Positions 11,301 through 24,742 of a stretch of 64,000 bases of DNA are shown here, one piece after another. Source of the DNA: Neelides folsomi. Lineage: Eukaryota > Arthropoda > Collembola > Neelipleona > Neelidae. The translations under genes and the position numbers were made by a program. The stretch's first letter is position 1. Each line of letters starts with the position of its first letter. Under the pieces are notes generated by a model. That model did not search any database. It was not told the DNA's origin and saw nothing but the letters and a program-made list of their open reading frames with translations. The stretch spans positions 1 through 64,000 of the forward strand of contig JAQGBZ010000203.1 of assembly GCA_034687125.1 (NCBI GenBank). Direction: 5' to 3'.

Positions 11301-12480
11301 AGAGCCCCCAATTTCACTCCTCCTGACCGAATCCCTTCCCGGGATGGATTTTATGGTAGGCGAGGCCGGAGGTCAGCCCGCTCCTGCGACTCCCTTTTTC
11401 ATCTGATTGTGTCCCTGATGGCATAACTGAACACCTCACCTCTCAATTTATGCCTCGCCTTTTATGCCTCCCAAATAAATCCCTATCCGTCCATCTTGAG
11501 AGAGAGAAACTTGGCCCTATCACTTCACTCTATCTCGGACCTCCTTCATAAGCCTCTTACACATCCCCCATGTAATGGCTCGTCTTCACTTTCTCCAACC
11601 CTCAAAGATGGGATTACTCCGCATCCGGCTGGATCTACAACCCGTAAAATACGCAATTAATCTACAGATCTCCAACCCCTCTTATCCACACCAAAAGGAG
11701 ACGATAAGGACTTAGACTTAGTGAATAGACAGATGTATGGTACAATTTAGTCCCATGAGGTCATGCGACTATAAAATAAGATTTTTTGATCCTTCTGATT
11801 TCTTCTTCAATGTACAGATAATAAGATTCGATAGTTGATCTGGGAGTGATCGAAGTGATCCTGAGGTTTGAATATGGTTTTATGGGTAGCGTGAAGGTCG
11901 AGGAGGTTTATAGTCTCACGGGACAGATAAAAGTCACCGGGTTAAGTTATGTGACATAATATGGAAGATTGAGAGATAAGAAGAGGCAGCTCAATGAAAG
12001 TGTGAGCCAGTCGGTCGCCACTGATGAAATTCTAATGGAAAAATCCTGTATCTCTCCAATCCCCACACTCACCGTTCCAGCCGTTTTTCTTATTTTACCA
12101 CCTCTCGTTACATTGAGACGCTTCCCTTGACAAATTGTGAAAACAATACAATGAACTAACACCTTTGAATCTCTTTATTACATCTTACCTCTCTCCTTCC
12201 AAGGAACGCTCATTGTCTTTGGCCAACAATCAGTTCCCCATTACACTCACTTGTTTCTCTACTGAAATTCCTTTTTTCACCTCCTTTTTGGGAAGAATGC
12301 CATCCAATGAGGCGCTTGGAACCTTTGAATTTACAATCAACTTGATAAAAATATTTAAACCAACAATTTCTAATCTTTCAATGATGGTCCATATACTTCT
12401 CCTTCATGGCCAAATGAACAATTCTATTAAGAAAAAGGTGTTGACTCGCCCTCAAATACAAATAGACATAATATCCAAAT
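8301..12480. other. Gene-free block of balanced composition
   Basis: No frame here has coding character. The longest (120 codons on the minus strand, 11099-10737) has no recognisable domain or splice context and is in the range expected by chance at this composition. The sequence is mostly unique. The only repeat noticed is a 13-bp direct tandem duplication, tggattgtatctc, at 9658-9683. This may be regulatory sequence, but only its lack of decay into AT-rich or repetitive DNA hints at that. Confidence 0.5.
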
Positions 12481-13060
12481 AAGCATTTGTATATAGAGCA
12501 TAATTTAGAATATACTATTAAGTATACCACTAGAAATATCTGTATAAATTGGTATAAGAATGGTTAATTTAAATGAATGAATTACACCAATTATCAACAT
12601 TTAATTGTTGCTTAATAATGTTACTTTTTATAGCTCTATAGTTTAAGGAGTATTAATTCTTACATCAAAAATGATTAATGGATTTTTATCACGAAAGGTC
12701 ATTAAATCTTGAGATGATTTGCATAAACATCCCCAATAATGACGATGTTATTACACTTATTAAAGGCAATTTGTCAGAATAAAAGATTCTAAAGGAAGGT
12801 TCATAATTCATTTGTTGGTTAAATAACTCAATCTAAATGTACATACACGAAAGACTGTTAAATGATTAAACAAAACTAAATTCATTCCAATATAACCAAA
12901 ATGGTCGAAAATTACCAAAAGCAATGCCGACAGTTTCTCAGACTCAAATTGTATTTATTTACAAAGGAGGGACAAAATTGACGGAGATAACAATTCATAT
13001 CCGTCTCTCTTTAATTATAGTCTGAGACGTGTAAATAAGGGTTGGGATTAAGAGAACATC
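12481..13060. other. AT-rich gene-free spacer
   Basis: Visibly AT-rich compared with both flanks. No coding frame, hairpin or tandem array stands out. Confidence 0.5.
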
Positions 13061-13262
13061 CCCGAGGTTAGAATAATGATTGGAACAAAGTGGAGTTGCA
13101 AGTAGTTCATCAGAAGACTTCAATCCCTCGTCCCAAACCCAACACTTCTTAATGAGGGAGGGAGAAAAATGGCCTTCTTCTCTCCTTCAACTCCTTCTCT
13201 CCGCTTGAGAGTCAAAGAGCTCCAGAAAGACCAATTTATGTAAATAGAGAACAATAACTTTC

Positions 13263-13297
13263 CCATTATTTCCCCGTCTTGAGCGGGGAAATAATGG
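13263..13297. repeat. Perfect 14-bp inverted repeat (hairpin)
   Basis: The left arm ccattatttccccg and right arm cggggaaataatgg are perfect reverse complements around a 7-base loop (tcttgag). It stands alone, with no flanking inverted sequence, so it is not an obvious transposon end. A transcription terminator makes little sense in an animal genome; a structured RNA or an inverted binding site is possible. Confidence 0.85.
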
Positions 13298-13328
13298 TCA
13301 AACGCCTTTGAGGAAACCACTCAGGGAT

Positions 13329-13358
13329 GAATGTACATGAATGTACATAAATGTACTT
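13329..13358. repeat. Three tandem 10-bp units (gaatgtacat)
   Basis: Two exact copies of gaatgtacat are followed by a third with two changes (aaatgtactt). The 10-bp period is one helical turn, so the units would face the same side of the DNA. Simple slippage is the default explanation. Confidence 0.8.
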
Positions 13359-15062
13359 ATCTCTATGTATTTAGGTAAGACTATTGGGAAACATTGGAGT
13401 CTAACTAATCGCCAGAGTAATTTGTTCATTAGCTCGCAAAAGTGGATTCGTGGTCTTACCTCCCTAATTGGCTCTTTACCTCTTCCTTCTCCCACCTCCT
13501 TTGTTTTTACTCAACCTCTCGCTCGAAGGAGAATTGCTAATGAAATCGAGTAGCCACTTACTCTCGGCTCTTCTAATCAATCACGCCAAACGAAACTGTT
13601 TACCTTTTTGGGATTTTTTACTTTCAACCAAGCGGTTTTCAGAAGTCTTTATGTTCCTTTCTCATACATAGCACACAAAAGAATTTGAAAGGCTAACGAT
13701 CTTGTTCAGCGAAAAAGAGAATTCTCGAACAAATAAATATTAGTCTCAAACAACACAGTAAAACCTAATACAAAGTATAAAAGAACATATCTGTAGAACA
13801 TTTATTCTTTTTTTCCATACACCTCTTTCAAAAAAACCTGTCGTATCTGGTCAGAATCAATATTCTTTTAAGTAATATTTCTTTATTAATCACCAATAAT
13901 TTGATTTTTATCAAGCAGGATCTGAGCCTATGAGGCTTTAAGACCCCAAAATGAAAATTAGCTTTAGAGAAATACGGTAAAAAGGAGAATTTGTAAGATG
14001 GGGAGATAATTTTTCATCTTTACAAAGGTCGTAATTTGCAAGTTGGTTGAATATCTGAGAATCCTTCTACTACTGGTCTCACACTGGGGTTGAAGTTAGG
14101 AAGGAATTAATCACTCAACTCACCAACGAGCTTTGAATGCTAAAGAACTCGATGCATTTGGATAAAGAAGGGAGGTGTGTAAAAGGTTGGGAGCGAGGAA
14201 TCCTAGAAATGTTGTCGGACTCAGAGACAGAGACACATTGAGTCATTTGGAGTCTCAAGTGCCTTTGCGACAATTCCCACTCCTGTCCCTCTAATGACTC
14301 ATTTTCACCCATTATGGACAATGATTGATAATTACCCCACAAAGAACTGGATATCGGGAGTGGAACTTTCCCGACATTCCCTCCCTCTTTTTATTTAACA
14401 TGGGTTGAAAAAATGTAGATGTTAACGATCAGTATTAACTATAATGTTATATACGAAGTACGATGAGGAATTCAAATTGGATATTTATTTTGACTCTCAT
14501 ATCATAATTACTATTTAGTAGTGTAATCAAGATTTGAATACTTAAATTTTATCACCTTTTGGGTATGCTTTCACTTAATGATTTATTGAAGGGGATATAT
14601 CAGGTGATAAAATCAACCAATTTACATGTTAATACATAATTAACACCAAGTTAGTCATTTCTTAATGAAATCATTAAAATAATTGGGTCACATTGGAATT
14701 ACTGGCAACATTTGAGAGATAGAAATCAACGATTGGATGATTGGAGTTTATAATCTTCGCTTACTGACAATTAGTCTTTTTTATCATTTAAACGTTTAAT
14801 TAATTGCGAATAATGAAAGTCAAAGAAAAGCTCAATAAATATGAAAGTCATTGAGTAAATGTTTGATTGTGTGATTGCAATCAAAATCACATTAATACAA
14901 TTTATTATTTTATGTTATTAAAAAGAGACGTGATTCAATTATGAAATGTTGAACTCCTTGAATTGAAATAAATCCCATTTTAGTAAAAAAAGAAAAGTTT
15001 AACAAACATATTGAATGTACTATTTATTTTTTAGCATGCGTTTGTTTTGTTTTAGTCTTTGA

Positions 15063-15088
15063 AGTGTAAATTTATAGTGTAAATTTAT
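15063..15088. repeat. 13-bp direct tandem duplication
   Basis: The unit agtgtaaatttat occurs twice with no gap, within an AT-rich stretch. Probably replication slippage. Confidence 0.8.
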
Positions 15089-18000
15089 GGTAAGTTTATA
15101 ACAAGGGAGTTGTAACGTAATCGTAATAAGGCCGCATTTGGTTGCTGAGATCTCTTCCGCTTGAAATGGGATCTGTAAAATCCGTTTGAATTTATTAACA
15201 TGTTTATAGCTCTCAGCGTCTTCCCATCTTCGGAATCCAGGATACTTCCTTTCATCTTCCCTTTTGTGATTCTTAAGGATTGCTCCTGAAGATTAAATTT
15301 AATCCTCAACAAACGGTGAAGTTAGTTTACTCACTTCTTAAGATGGCTTAATTCTCAAATGAACCTTCCACTGCTTGGCGATTCAACTTCAATGATAAAT
15401 CCTACTTTCGGCCTAATGCGTAAGTAAGAAGCTTCTTCACAAGGTGAAGCCGATCATTTGATAAGGCCAATTAACACATAAGTTCATCAGCCGAATTTAA
15501 AGACAATAACACGAACTTAAATTTTAATAAAAAATATTACGATGCTTAGAAACTTAGAAAGTACAAACAATAAATATCATGATTAGCATTTGTACCATTA
15601 TTTTTTAATCCTAATGATGTTTTGCATAACAAATGAATTTTCGTATTATTTTATAGTAAATGTCAAATGTATTTTTTAAATTTTGTCATTTATTGTACTC
15701 TGAAAGAAAGATTTTGTAGATGAGTTTTATCTGAAATTTGAAATTCTGACATTTGTCATTATTTTTACTTCATTTTCTTTTCAGACTTGACACTTTTCCT
15801 CATGGATCAATTACGGCTGTTTAGGAGTGAATGATTGTCTCCCACTTCCAACTGCTTCTGAGGGTTAAAAAGCGGCTGATGTATGAAATCGCTCTTGATC
15901 CTTTCCTTAAAAAGCCAAGGAAGTATCCTTCTTGTTCCTGCGGGAAAACAAACACGAAAATGGAAAGATGCTCCGCTTTCGGTGGAATTATGAGCCCATT
16001 ACGGACATACTTAGTGCCTCAAGTCAAATCTAAACATCCACCATCTGGTCCGTGGAGGAGGGAAGAGAATAATTTGGCTGGGTGAGAAGGCGATCCGGGT
16101 TAGTTATGCACACACGGATTGGACAGCTTCTTTCTTCCTTGGCGAGACGAAGGGCAGAATAATGAGATAATAAAGGTGTTATTAATAGAAAGCTGACAAC
16201 AAGAAAAAGAGTTGTAAGTAGACTCATTTGCCCCGTCTTCCTCTTTATAATAATAGCCCAATTTTAATCTCCTTTCTAAAAACTGGTCTCCGGTTCCACG
16301 GAAAACTGACAAAGATTAATTACCGAATTTGGGCCAATAAGGATGATTATAAAGTAAAGCAAATAGAAAGGGGGAAAAGGACTCATTCCTACCTTTGGAA
16401 TAATACCATTTTCCTTCCTTTCCTTAAGGCCTTTTAAGGCTCTTCCTTTCAAAAATGAACTTGGAACGCGAGGTTTTCAACAGCTCGAGAACGTGCAAGA
16501 GTAAGTATAGGGATCCTCCCTTGATGACCAATCAAAGGGGCCAAAGGGACGTTGAGAAGCGGACGATGTGAGGGAAGTCATAATTAGAGAAACAAAGTAC
16601 GGGGAAGGGAGATGGTCACTTTATGAAAGATAAAGTTGAGCCTATAATTTCCCCTTTGCCCCTCTCACTTAGCTGGAGCATTAAGGAGCCTCAAGATCAA
16701 TTTTCAAAGACTGGGAATTGATAGTCATTTACGTGGCCCACTTCCAAGAATTGAAGAATCCAAGGTGGGACTTTGAATTATCCCTTGCTCAATGTGAGAG
16801 AAATAAGAGTAGTTCAGCAGACCATATGAACTCCTCTTGGCATTATTATCATTAGGTTAATTCGAAAGTAATTTCAGTAGCAAGGTATCGAAAAGATGAT
16901 TATAGAACCTTGATAGCTCCATTTGATATCTCCATTTGTGAGTGGGAATAAGAAGTTAGAGGATTCTATTACATAATAAGGGATCCATTTACCGCAGATT
17001 GGAGCGTCAAAGTGTCCCGACCTAAGGCCAAAGATGAAAGTTGAAAATTATTTTCTAATTCTCCCTCCAAGTTCTAATTTGACGTTGGAATAATAATAGA
17101 GAAGGATTGGAGGCAGGCTGTCATTCTTGTAGTTTATTCTTAAAGCTTTTCTCCTCCAGCTTTTGTTCCTTTTCCTTACTCATCCGCTGTTCCCTTCCAA
17201 AGACAAATGGAATCGGCCAGGAAGGACGTCTCTTCCCATATTTTTTCTCCTGTGGAAGTAGGAGGGGAATTCTTTGCTTCCCTCGGAGCTTGTCGAGGAA
17301 ATCTTTCTCATTTCCGGTTGAGGTTTGATGGAGAGCAAGAAAATAGAATTGAGCATTTAAAAAATATTTTTCCTCGCTCTGGCAGTCAAAGGAGACTTCT
17401 TGACAATTCTCTCAATCGTGGAATTTACGTCCAAGAAGCAGAAGCCCATTTGTCAGGGAGCGAATTGAATAAAACTCGTCTGCCATGAAATATTGAGGAA
17501 AGAATTACTTTGTATTTTGCACCTTTTTGACAGCTATAACTCTTCATTTGCAAAGTTAATTGCTTTTCCTTTAGACGGAAACTAATTGGCCCCTGATCGT
17601 TTAATTACCATAAATTAAAAGAAAATAAATTGAGGAGCTAAGAACCCTAAGGAAGGGTTTCCATTAGGCCAATAGGGTCTTCCCAAGTAATTTTAAATTC
17701 ATTCCTCAGTTTACTGTTGGTGATCTGAATGATAATGATGATGGGCGGGAGGAGGAGACTGGGAGGAAAGATAGCCCAAACAACGTTACTACACTTTCCA
17801 ATTCGATCAACTCCCTTTTCGTCATCATTAGTTCGGTCAACGAGAGACACTCGTGTCACAAGTGCCATTGACCAATTCAAACCCTTAGGATGGCCCTTTT
17901 CCCAAATGCAACTGCATGAGGAAAGTAGCAATAAATTAAGAAGATTAAATCATGAGGAAATTTGACTCCTTATTTAGTTCAACTTTCAGAATCCTTTGTA

Positions 18001-19130
18001 ATTCTATAAAGCCCTTTTTTAATATCTCCTTCATCTTATTCTCATTACTTTAGTCCGTGTCGAGGAGTGTTCATTCAAATCAAAATTAATTCACTCAACA
18101 CTTCTTCAACCAACAATTTTATTCATTGACTTACAATACAAAATAACGCATACTTAATTCAGTTCTTTCTGATATAACCAACTGAATAAATAATAGTTGT
18201 ATTACCTACATAGCATAATATCTGTACATACTGTATATAAATATATTATAACATATGATACCATTATAGTTTACGAGTTAAAATGTTAAGAGAAATGACC
18301 AGAGTTGTTGGATCTATATAAATTATAGGTAGAATGGATATAATACATTGCTATTAGATCCCATATGTCAAAGAGCATAGGGCTGGTCGATTGGAAAGTG
18401 TCATGCAATTAAAAGTGATAAATAGGCGTATAATCGTCTTCGAGCTGTCGCCATTTAACTCTTCTTCACTTGACTTTTTAATGCCGCAACTTCCTTCAAT
18501 TTTGATAATTTAACTTGAATGAAAATGAGAAACCCACGAGATTTGTGATCTTCATCCCTTTAACCATTTTTACACGATGGCCATCTCGCTCCTTATCTCT
18601 AATATATTCGTGACAAATTTTGAGATAAGGACTGCACTCCTGAAAATCTGTTTGGATGAATCACAATGCTTTAGTTGTGCATAAGTTAAACCAAGTGACT
18701 TATGATTATTATTTCCTATCCCTCGATTGACAATATAAAGGCAATCAAATTCACTTTCTTTCACTTAACCACCCATTAAAGAAAAGTTATTGTGAGGAAG
18801 ATAGCAATAAATTCTGTCATTTTTTGATTAAACAACTTCAATTAATAATAATGAATACATTTAGATAAGCAAAACATATAAGAAAGTTCAATTGGTGTAA
18901 TGGAAGCAAAACAAACATCATCGAGTCTTTTTACTTTCTAATAAATTCAAAAAATCATTTTTAAAATAATACATAATATAAATGAAAAAATATTTAATTA
19001 TGTAAGCACTTTAATATTTGCACATATTATGTATGTATTGAATAATAAAGATTATTTAAAATCGGATTAAAACTAAAAATTCTTGACATTGTCATTATTA
19101 ACGATGTCCCCAATCTGAACACACTTTTGT
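18001..19130. other. AT-rich gene-free spacer
   Basis: Strongly AT-rich, with TA-alternating patches around 18216-18260. No coding frame or transposon ends were found. Confidence 0.5.
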
Positions 19131-21170
19131 AACAGGGAGATCAAATTGTTCACATACTGGAGTTCATTATCATTTTAAGAGAAAAAAACTCAAAACCTCC
19201 GGAAATGCCGAGAGACATTTCGAGCATTCCATCCCAATTTTATTTGTGAAGTCTGTTGGGCTAATTAATTGGCTAAAGGGTCTAAGAATACTTTTTAAGA
19301 CACACCAAGAAAAGTTAAAGAAAACATAATCTTGCATATTTTCCCTCCACCATATAGTATTACATACATATACAGCGGACTAAATATCTCCTTCGTATTG
19401 TTAGATAAGGACTTTACTTGTGGTGGTGACGTGGGGATTGGAATAATCCGACTATGCGGTCCTGGCCGTTATTGTGAAGGGGACCGTCGAGTTTCTCCGA
19501 ATGACTTCCCTCAACCATGGGATAATTGAATGGAATTTTGAGGGGAAAGGAAAATGAGCGGAATTGTTGACTCTGTATGAAATCTCCGGCTGCGGTGGCG
19601 GAGCATCTGTACGACCCACAAGAGGAACTCCGCCAGTTCTTATCATTGATAAATAATAACGATTTCTAGGAGTGGCTGAATGGCAGCCAAATCCTCTTCT
19701 TCCTCGTCATCAACAATCCCCCCATGTTTCCTTTAAGAAGTTATTATAATGAAGGAATTCCTTATCTCCCAATTAATGAAGGCTTAATCCGGTACTAAGA
19801 TATTGATTTTAAAAACATGCAAAAAATTCAAAGCCGTCTGTATGAAATGTTTAATATGAAGCTGAACAAGGAGGAAAGGTGGTGGGTTCAACAGGTTTGA
19901 GACTTTATGAAGATGTTACGCGTGCATGGAAGGAAATTCAATGAAAAGGTCTCAATTGTAATCAATAGGATGGAAAGATAAAGAATTCCCCAATTTGCAT
20001 ATATCGATTAGAACATTCTGATAAGTTGATAAGGAATGTGGGGAGAAGAATGAGGCGGCTTTTGTGTTTCTCACTTCCAGCCACTAACTTCGGATTCCGT
20101 TGAGTGAGAAAATGGTCAGGGGTAAATAAGACAATATTTCCATCAAGGGCCTCATAAGGTGATTAATTGCAAATTGAAAATTGGCTGACAGGAGTCTTGG
20201 AATATTTTGGCATTTATGAATATTTACGAGTGAGACTGGCACTGAGTCGTGTGTCGGCCGGAGCCGTTGAGACTCCGGTGGGTTGCAAATTGGGAATTGG
20301 TAGCCTCCTTGGCGAATAGTAGGTGGTTGCGAATGGGAGTCGAGGATGGCAAGCTCCCACCCCATCCGCCTCCTAAAATTTATCTACCCGGCCTCTTGCC
20401 ATAAGGAGGAATTGTATATCAAATAGGCCTGCCAACGTGCCAACCTCCGCACCCTGCCCAATATCTCTCGAGATCTCCACACTCTCCGCGCTTGCTTAAC
20501 CCTTTTATTATTTTTTCATTCTCCCACTTCCTGAGCGAGGTTCATTCGCGAAGCACCTCTCGCTAGTTAGCGAGACAGAGGTTCGGAATCCGATTCATTA
20601 CCAACCAGCCCTTCCCTAGACTTCAATGAGGGAATGAGGTGGGAGCGAGTCGATTTGCCTTCTCTGAGTGAGTGTTGAGTGCGAGCTGATTAGAACAACA
20701 CTTTCGGTGAGAAACGAGGCGAGGAGGAACTAACGAGGAGCCTCATCATCACAATCACCCCGCTCGAGATCCTTCGCCCTCAGCAACAACGTCTCTCTTG
20801 GGCCCATTCACACATCTCACTCTTCGGAGTGGTTGGCGTCTTACCTGCGGCCGGAGGCTGCCGAGGTACCTTCACACTTATTATTACTCCCAACGTCTTA
20901 TCTCCGCTTGATTCGATTTTAGATACGATCCCTCCTCGGCCCACACAACCCCAATAAAACTTGAATTGATATTCATTCCCCGAGCCAGGAATTTAATCAC
21001 TTTTCACCGGGCCCTTCCCACTCGTCCAAATTATTCAGGATCCTCATCCTTAAGGCTCCTCGGCTTCCTCTCACAATTACAAGGACTTGAAATCTACCCA
21101 GGCAAACATTCCACACTAACTCACACTTACAACGACATTCCAAAGCCACAGAAAATACTAAAATACTAAT
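19131..21170. other. Gene-free block of balanced composition with a palindromic core
   Basis: No supported gene. From about 20240 to 20900 the sequence is among the GC-richest of the window. It contains an 18-bp near-palindrome at 20558-20575 (tctcgcta, gt, tagcgaga). A promoter or regulatory element is conceivable, but no exon could be joined to it. Confidence 0.45.
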
Positions 21171-23050
21171 TGACCGTATTGGATAACTAGATTCATTTGT
21201 ATAGACCTATCATATAGACATGTGCGTATAAATATTTTATATTTATTACTTCTCTATTCAAATGCATCATGTATGAAAGCTTATTTTGTTTATAAACTTT
21301 TGTTCAGAAAAAAGGCAAAGAAATCCAATAAGTGTGCAAGGAGTTGTGTAATGGTACTTTTGTAATTTCTAAAGAGCAACCCCCGATAGCAAAATACGAG
21401 ATGAACTATAATTATTGCGGATCCAAAGGAGTGACAAGGAAGCGTTCGTTGAGCGACTTGATAGGAGTATGTAATTTTAGTTCGAGGCTATAGTTTCACG
21501 CTGAGGCGACTTCATTTCACTTCATTTTCATATCATCGCCAGTCAAGTCAGAAGTGAAAAGGGAGAGTCATCAGACTCAACCGACCTGTCATATTGTCAG
21601 TCGTCAAATTAGCTACTTATTGAAATCCTCCCGGCGAACCCCACAAGGGAACACACTCATTGTTGCGGGTCCAGAGGAGTTTTCTTATCTTCCTATTCCA
21701 AGTCATTCGTCCCATCGCCGCCCTCCATATCGTATATGAATATTCATTATATCATTTCATCGTCTTTCATTGGAGGGCCGGCATGCGAAGAAGGGGAGGG
21801 AGATTGAGGCATTTGATGAGCCACATCCTCATTCTTTTTTGTCGGCTCACCGGTAATTAGTAAATGGAGAGGGAGCGAAACAGGAGCCAGTGGTGAGTCG
21901 GCCGCGAGAATTATTCACCTTGCAATGATTTCTTCCCTGATATATTAATTCCCATTCCAATGGTGATGGAGAGAGACGTTAACCGATGATTGTGCCCTGA
22001 ATTCTGACGAGTTGGCCTCTAACGATAACTAAATGTAAGAGAGAGAGAGAGTGAGAAAAAAGCGATATGAGTTACAACCTTTTTTTCAAATATTCACCAA
22101 TTAAAAGGAACAGAATTAAGCAGATGCTCGCACTATGTCAGTCAAGCTTTCCTCCATTGGCCAGTTCACCTTCGTTCCATAATATGCATATTATGTAATG
22201 ATGTCAATAGTATAATTTACACTCTCTGACATATTATATTTAATAATTGTTTAGTAGCTATACTATTAGTACAGGTATATATTAAATTATTTAATAAATG
22301 TATTGATATGTCTTTCTAGTTTTTGAAAACTTTCCCAATGTGAGAACTTTTGCGTGGCATATCTCAATAAGATTATACGTTCCACACGTCAAAATTGATA
22401 ATTTAAGTATTAGTTCGTGAGGTCTAGTTGGTAAATATTAACACTTGATATGGATATGCTGCTACTGACATGTTGCTGGTCCAGCTATGAGAACTCTAAT
22501 TCTGAACGGTTGTTAATTGCAGAGGATGTGGCAGAGGGGGAAACGGAGGGAAAGATGACATTTATGAATCATTGAGGGGAGATGTTGATGTTGGAAAGGG
22601 CCGATCTGTCCATTTAGGACTAAAGATGGGATTATAATGGGCGGAATCGGGTAGTGGTGAGAGGACGCACCGTGTGGCGGTGAGTGGTAGGCGAGTCGGG
22701 CTATTAAAGTTCATAAGCCGGGTCTGATTTGTTGTCCCTTTTGTGTGGCGGCCAGAGTTCCGCCCGGATTCGGATTCCGCATGAGCGAATCCTCAGACAG
22801 AAGCTCTAATCGCATAATAGCTGAATGGAACGGGGCCTAATCCGGGCCGGGGCTCTCACCGCATTCATAACCCGAAAGAACCTCAGTCCCCTCACCACCA
22901 CCAGGTCTCATAAATAGTCACATCATTACTTATCTGACTCCATCCGCCTTTCCACCAACACTCTTGACACCCATTGAGAAGTCGGCAAGAATTGTGCAAC
23001 AGACCTATCAAAAGGAGGAATTAAATACTTCAAATAGTTAATTCTTAAAA
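21171..23050. other. Gene-free block with a short AG run and a perfect palindrome
   Basis: Mixed composition and no supported coding sequence. It contains an (AG)7 run at 22038-22051, which could act as a GAGA-type site or be simple slippage, and an 18-bp perfect palindrome at 22178-22195. The stretch at about 22500-22900 is GC-rich, unique and without a convincing open frame. Confidence 0.45.
22178..22195. repeat. Perfect 18-bp palindrome CATAATATGCATATTATG
   Basis: The sequence equals its own reverse complement over all 18 bases. The centre TATGCATA resembles octamer/POU half sites in inverted orientation, so it could be a dimeric homeodomain or POU site. That reading is inference from the sequence alone. 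Confidence 0.85.
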
Positions 23051-24564
23051 CTCCCAGATCCCAATCCCAATACTCATATTCGAACGACAAATTCTAATAT
23101 TGTATTCAAATGAAATAATCCCTATACTCTTATATCTCTATATATTTTATAGATATAAATAAATATTTAAAATTATATGAGGAAGTGTTGAAAGGCTTAA
23201 AATTAAAATTTGTAGTGATATGTCAAATAAACTTATAAATGCAAATTAAGAAAAATTAAACAATGGAACGTTTTGAACTGAATGAATTGTTTTGTTAATA
23301 TAGTATAGTGCAGTGATTTCCGAAAGCTAATGAAATTCGTTATCAGCATAAGAAAAATAATTCCGTATTGAAATTCCACTTAAACCTTTTCCATTTTTTG
23401 AAAAATTCGTATTTTCTCTTACTGCCTGATGTTCATTGTTTTTCTCCTGTCTGTGGCTGTATCTTGTGATCCTCGTGAAATAAAGCTTCTCCATTTGTCT
23501 CTGATAAAATTTTTCAATTCAAAGTCAGTTTAATATTTTAAATTTTCATTAACCCAAAAATCGAAATCGAATTTTATTAAACAGAATTCAGACTGATTTT
23601 CAAAATATTGAAATTCCAGCAAATTATTTCCCCGTAAGTTTCGTCATTTCTTGCATTATAAGGCAATGTCGCCATTTAATATCTTCTGATTTATCTCTCA
23701 TTTGAAAACACTAAATTTGTTTACTAAAGTTATTAAGTACTCGTATTTCCAAAATCTTTATTTGATCATGTTATCAGTCATAAATATCAGTTTATTCCTA
23801 TGAACGAGTCCAAAGATTAGAATGAGGTTAGGATTTTTGAATGGAATATTGAAAGAATCTGATTAGGATCATAATCCGAAATGAGGACTGAATAAAAAAC
23901 TAAGCATTTGAAAGAGGAATTCTCTTTTCTCCTTCAGCTGAGACTTCCGGAGACTTCTTCTGTGTTGAAGTGAGAAGATTCAGCAGACTGTAATAAAGAC
24001 TGGAGAATCTCGGAGACGTGTCTTTGGCATCTCGGTTAAGAACCATGGGATTTAATATGAGGATCACCTCCCCATTTAAACCACATTTGTTGTGGTTAGT
24101 CGAAGTGAAAATAGAGTCCATTTCCCCTTCACATATTCGTCCCTTCCAAATCTTGTTCTCTAATCTATAATAATACTGCCGCCGGTTTACATTCAATATA
24201 CCACTGATCCTCTTTATATCCATGAATGTACGATCAATGTAAGGATGAATTCCCCACCCGTACGACAAATGTGCCAAGCCATCTACGAACCCTTATTACT
24301 CTATCCAACCTGTCAACTCATCTGTAAATCCTGTCCTTTTCATTTTGCGTAGTCGCCCACATATTTATAAGCGTTAGTTAATCATTGGGATGTCAATTAC
24401 CTATTATATGATAACCATTGTGGAAGCTACCAGTTGGGAAGATGTCATTGGATTACGCGACACTACATAATAATTTTAATAAATATTTTAATTTTTTTAG
24501 ATATTTAAATAGTTCAGCTTAGCATTTTGAGATTTTAGTAAATTGTTTAATTTTTTATTTTCAG
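23051..24564. other. AT-rich gene-free region ahead of the 24.6-kb exon
   Basis: Mostly AT-rich. A 125-codon minus-strand frame at 24277-23900 has no domain and no splice context; I treat it as chance. The last 30 bases (ttgtttaattttttatttt followed by cag) form a good polypyrimidine tract and acceptor for the following exon. Confidence 0.5.
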
Positions 24565-24742
24565 ATTCTTTTGATGGCGGACTAAACAGTGGACGAGAGA
24601 AAACGATCGAGATTCATCAGTGTACCTTTGTTTATGGTAAATTACCAAAGTTTATGTGACACGATAATGAGTGGAACTAGTGGAATGGATCCGATTAGAA
24701 TTTCCGACATTCGAAATCGCAATGAATACTACCGACTTTTGG
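24565..24742 (+). CDS. Putative 5' coding exon of an unrecognised gene (start ATG at 24634)
   Basis: A strong acceptor (T-rich tract plus TTTTCAG) and a strong donor (TTGG/GTGAGT) bound a 178-bp exon. The only frame running through the donor can start at ATG 24634 and reads MVNYQSLCDTIMSGTSGMDP followed by IRISDIRNRNEYYRLLG, leaving at phase 1. Upstream in the exon is a three-codon upstream frame (ATG GCG GAC TAA, 24574-24585), so the 5' part would be UTR. An internal acceptor at 24588-24589 would instead extend the frame upstream (VDERKRSRFISVPLF) as an internal exon. The composition looks coding, but no domain is recognised. No exon was found nearby on either side, so flanking introns must be long. 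It may join the exon ending at 47035. Confidence 0.5.

Larger units (their letters stand above)
13061..18000. other. Gene-free block, mostly balanced composition
   Basis: No supported coding sequence. It includes an AT-rich dip at about 14400-15110. Within it lie a perfect 14-bp hairpin (13263-13297), a 10-bp triple repeat (13329-13358) and a 13-bp double repeat (15063-15088), listed separately. All open frames are under 95 codons and lack splice-site context. Confidence 0.5.
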
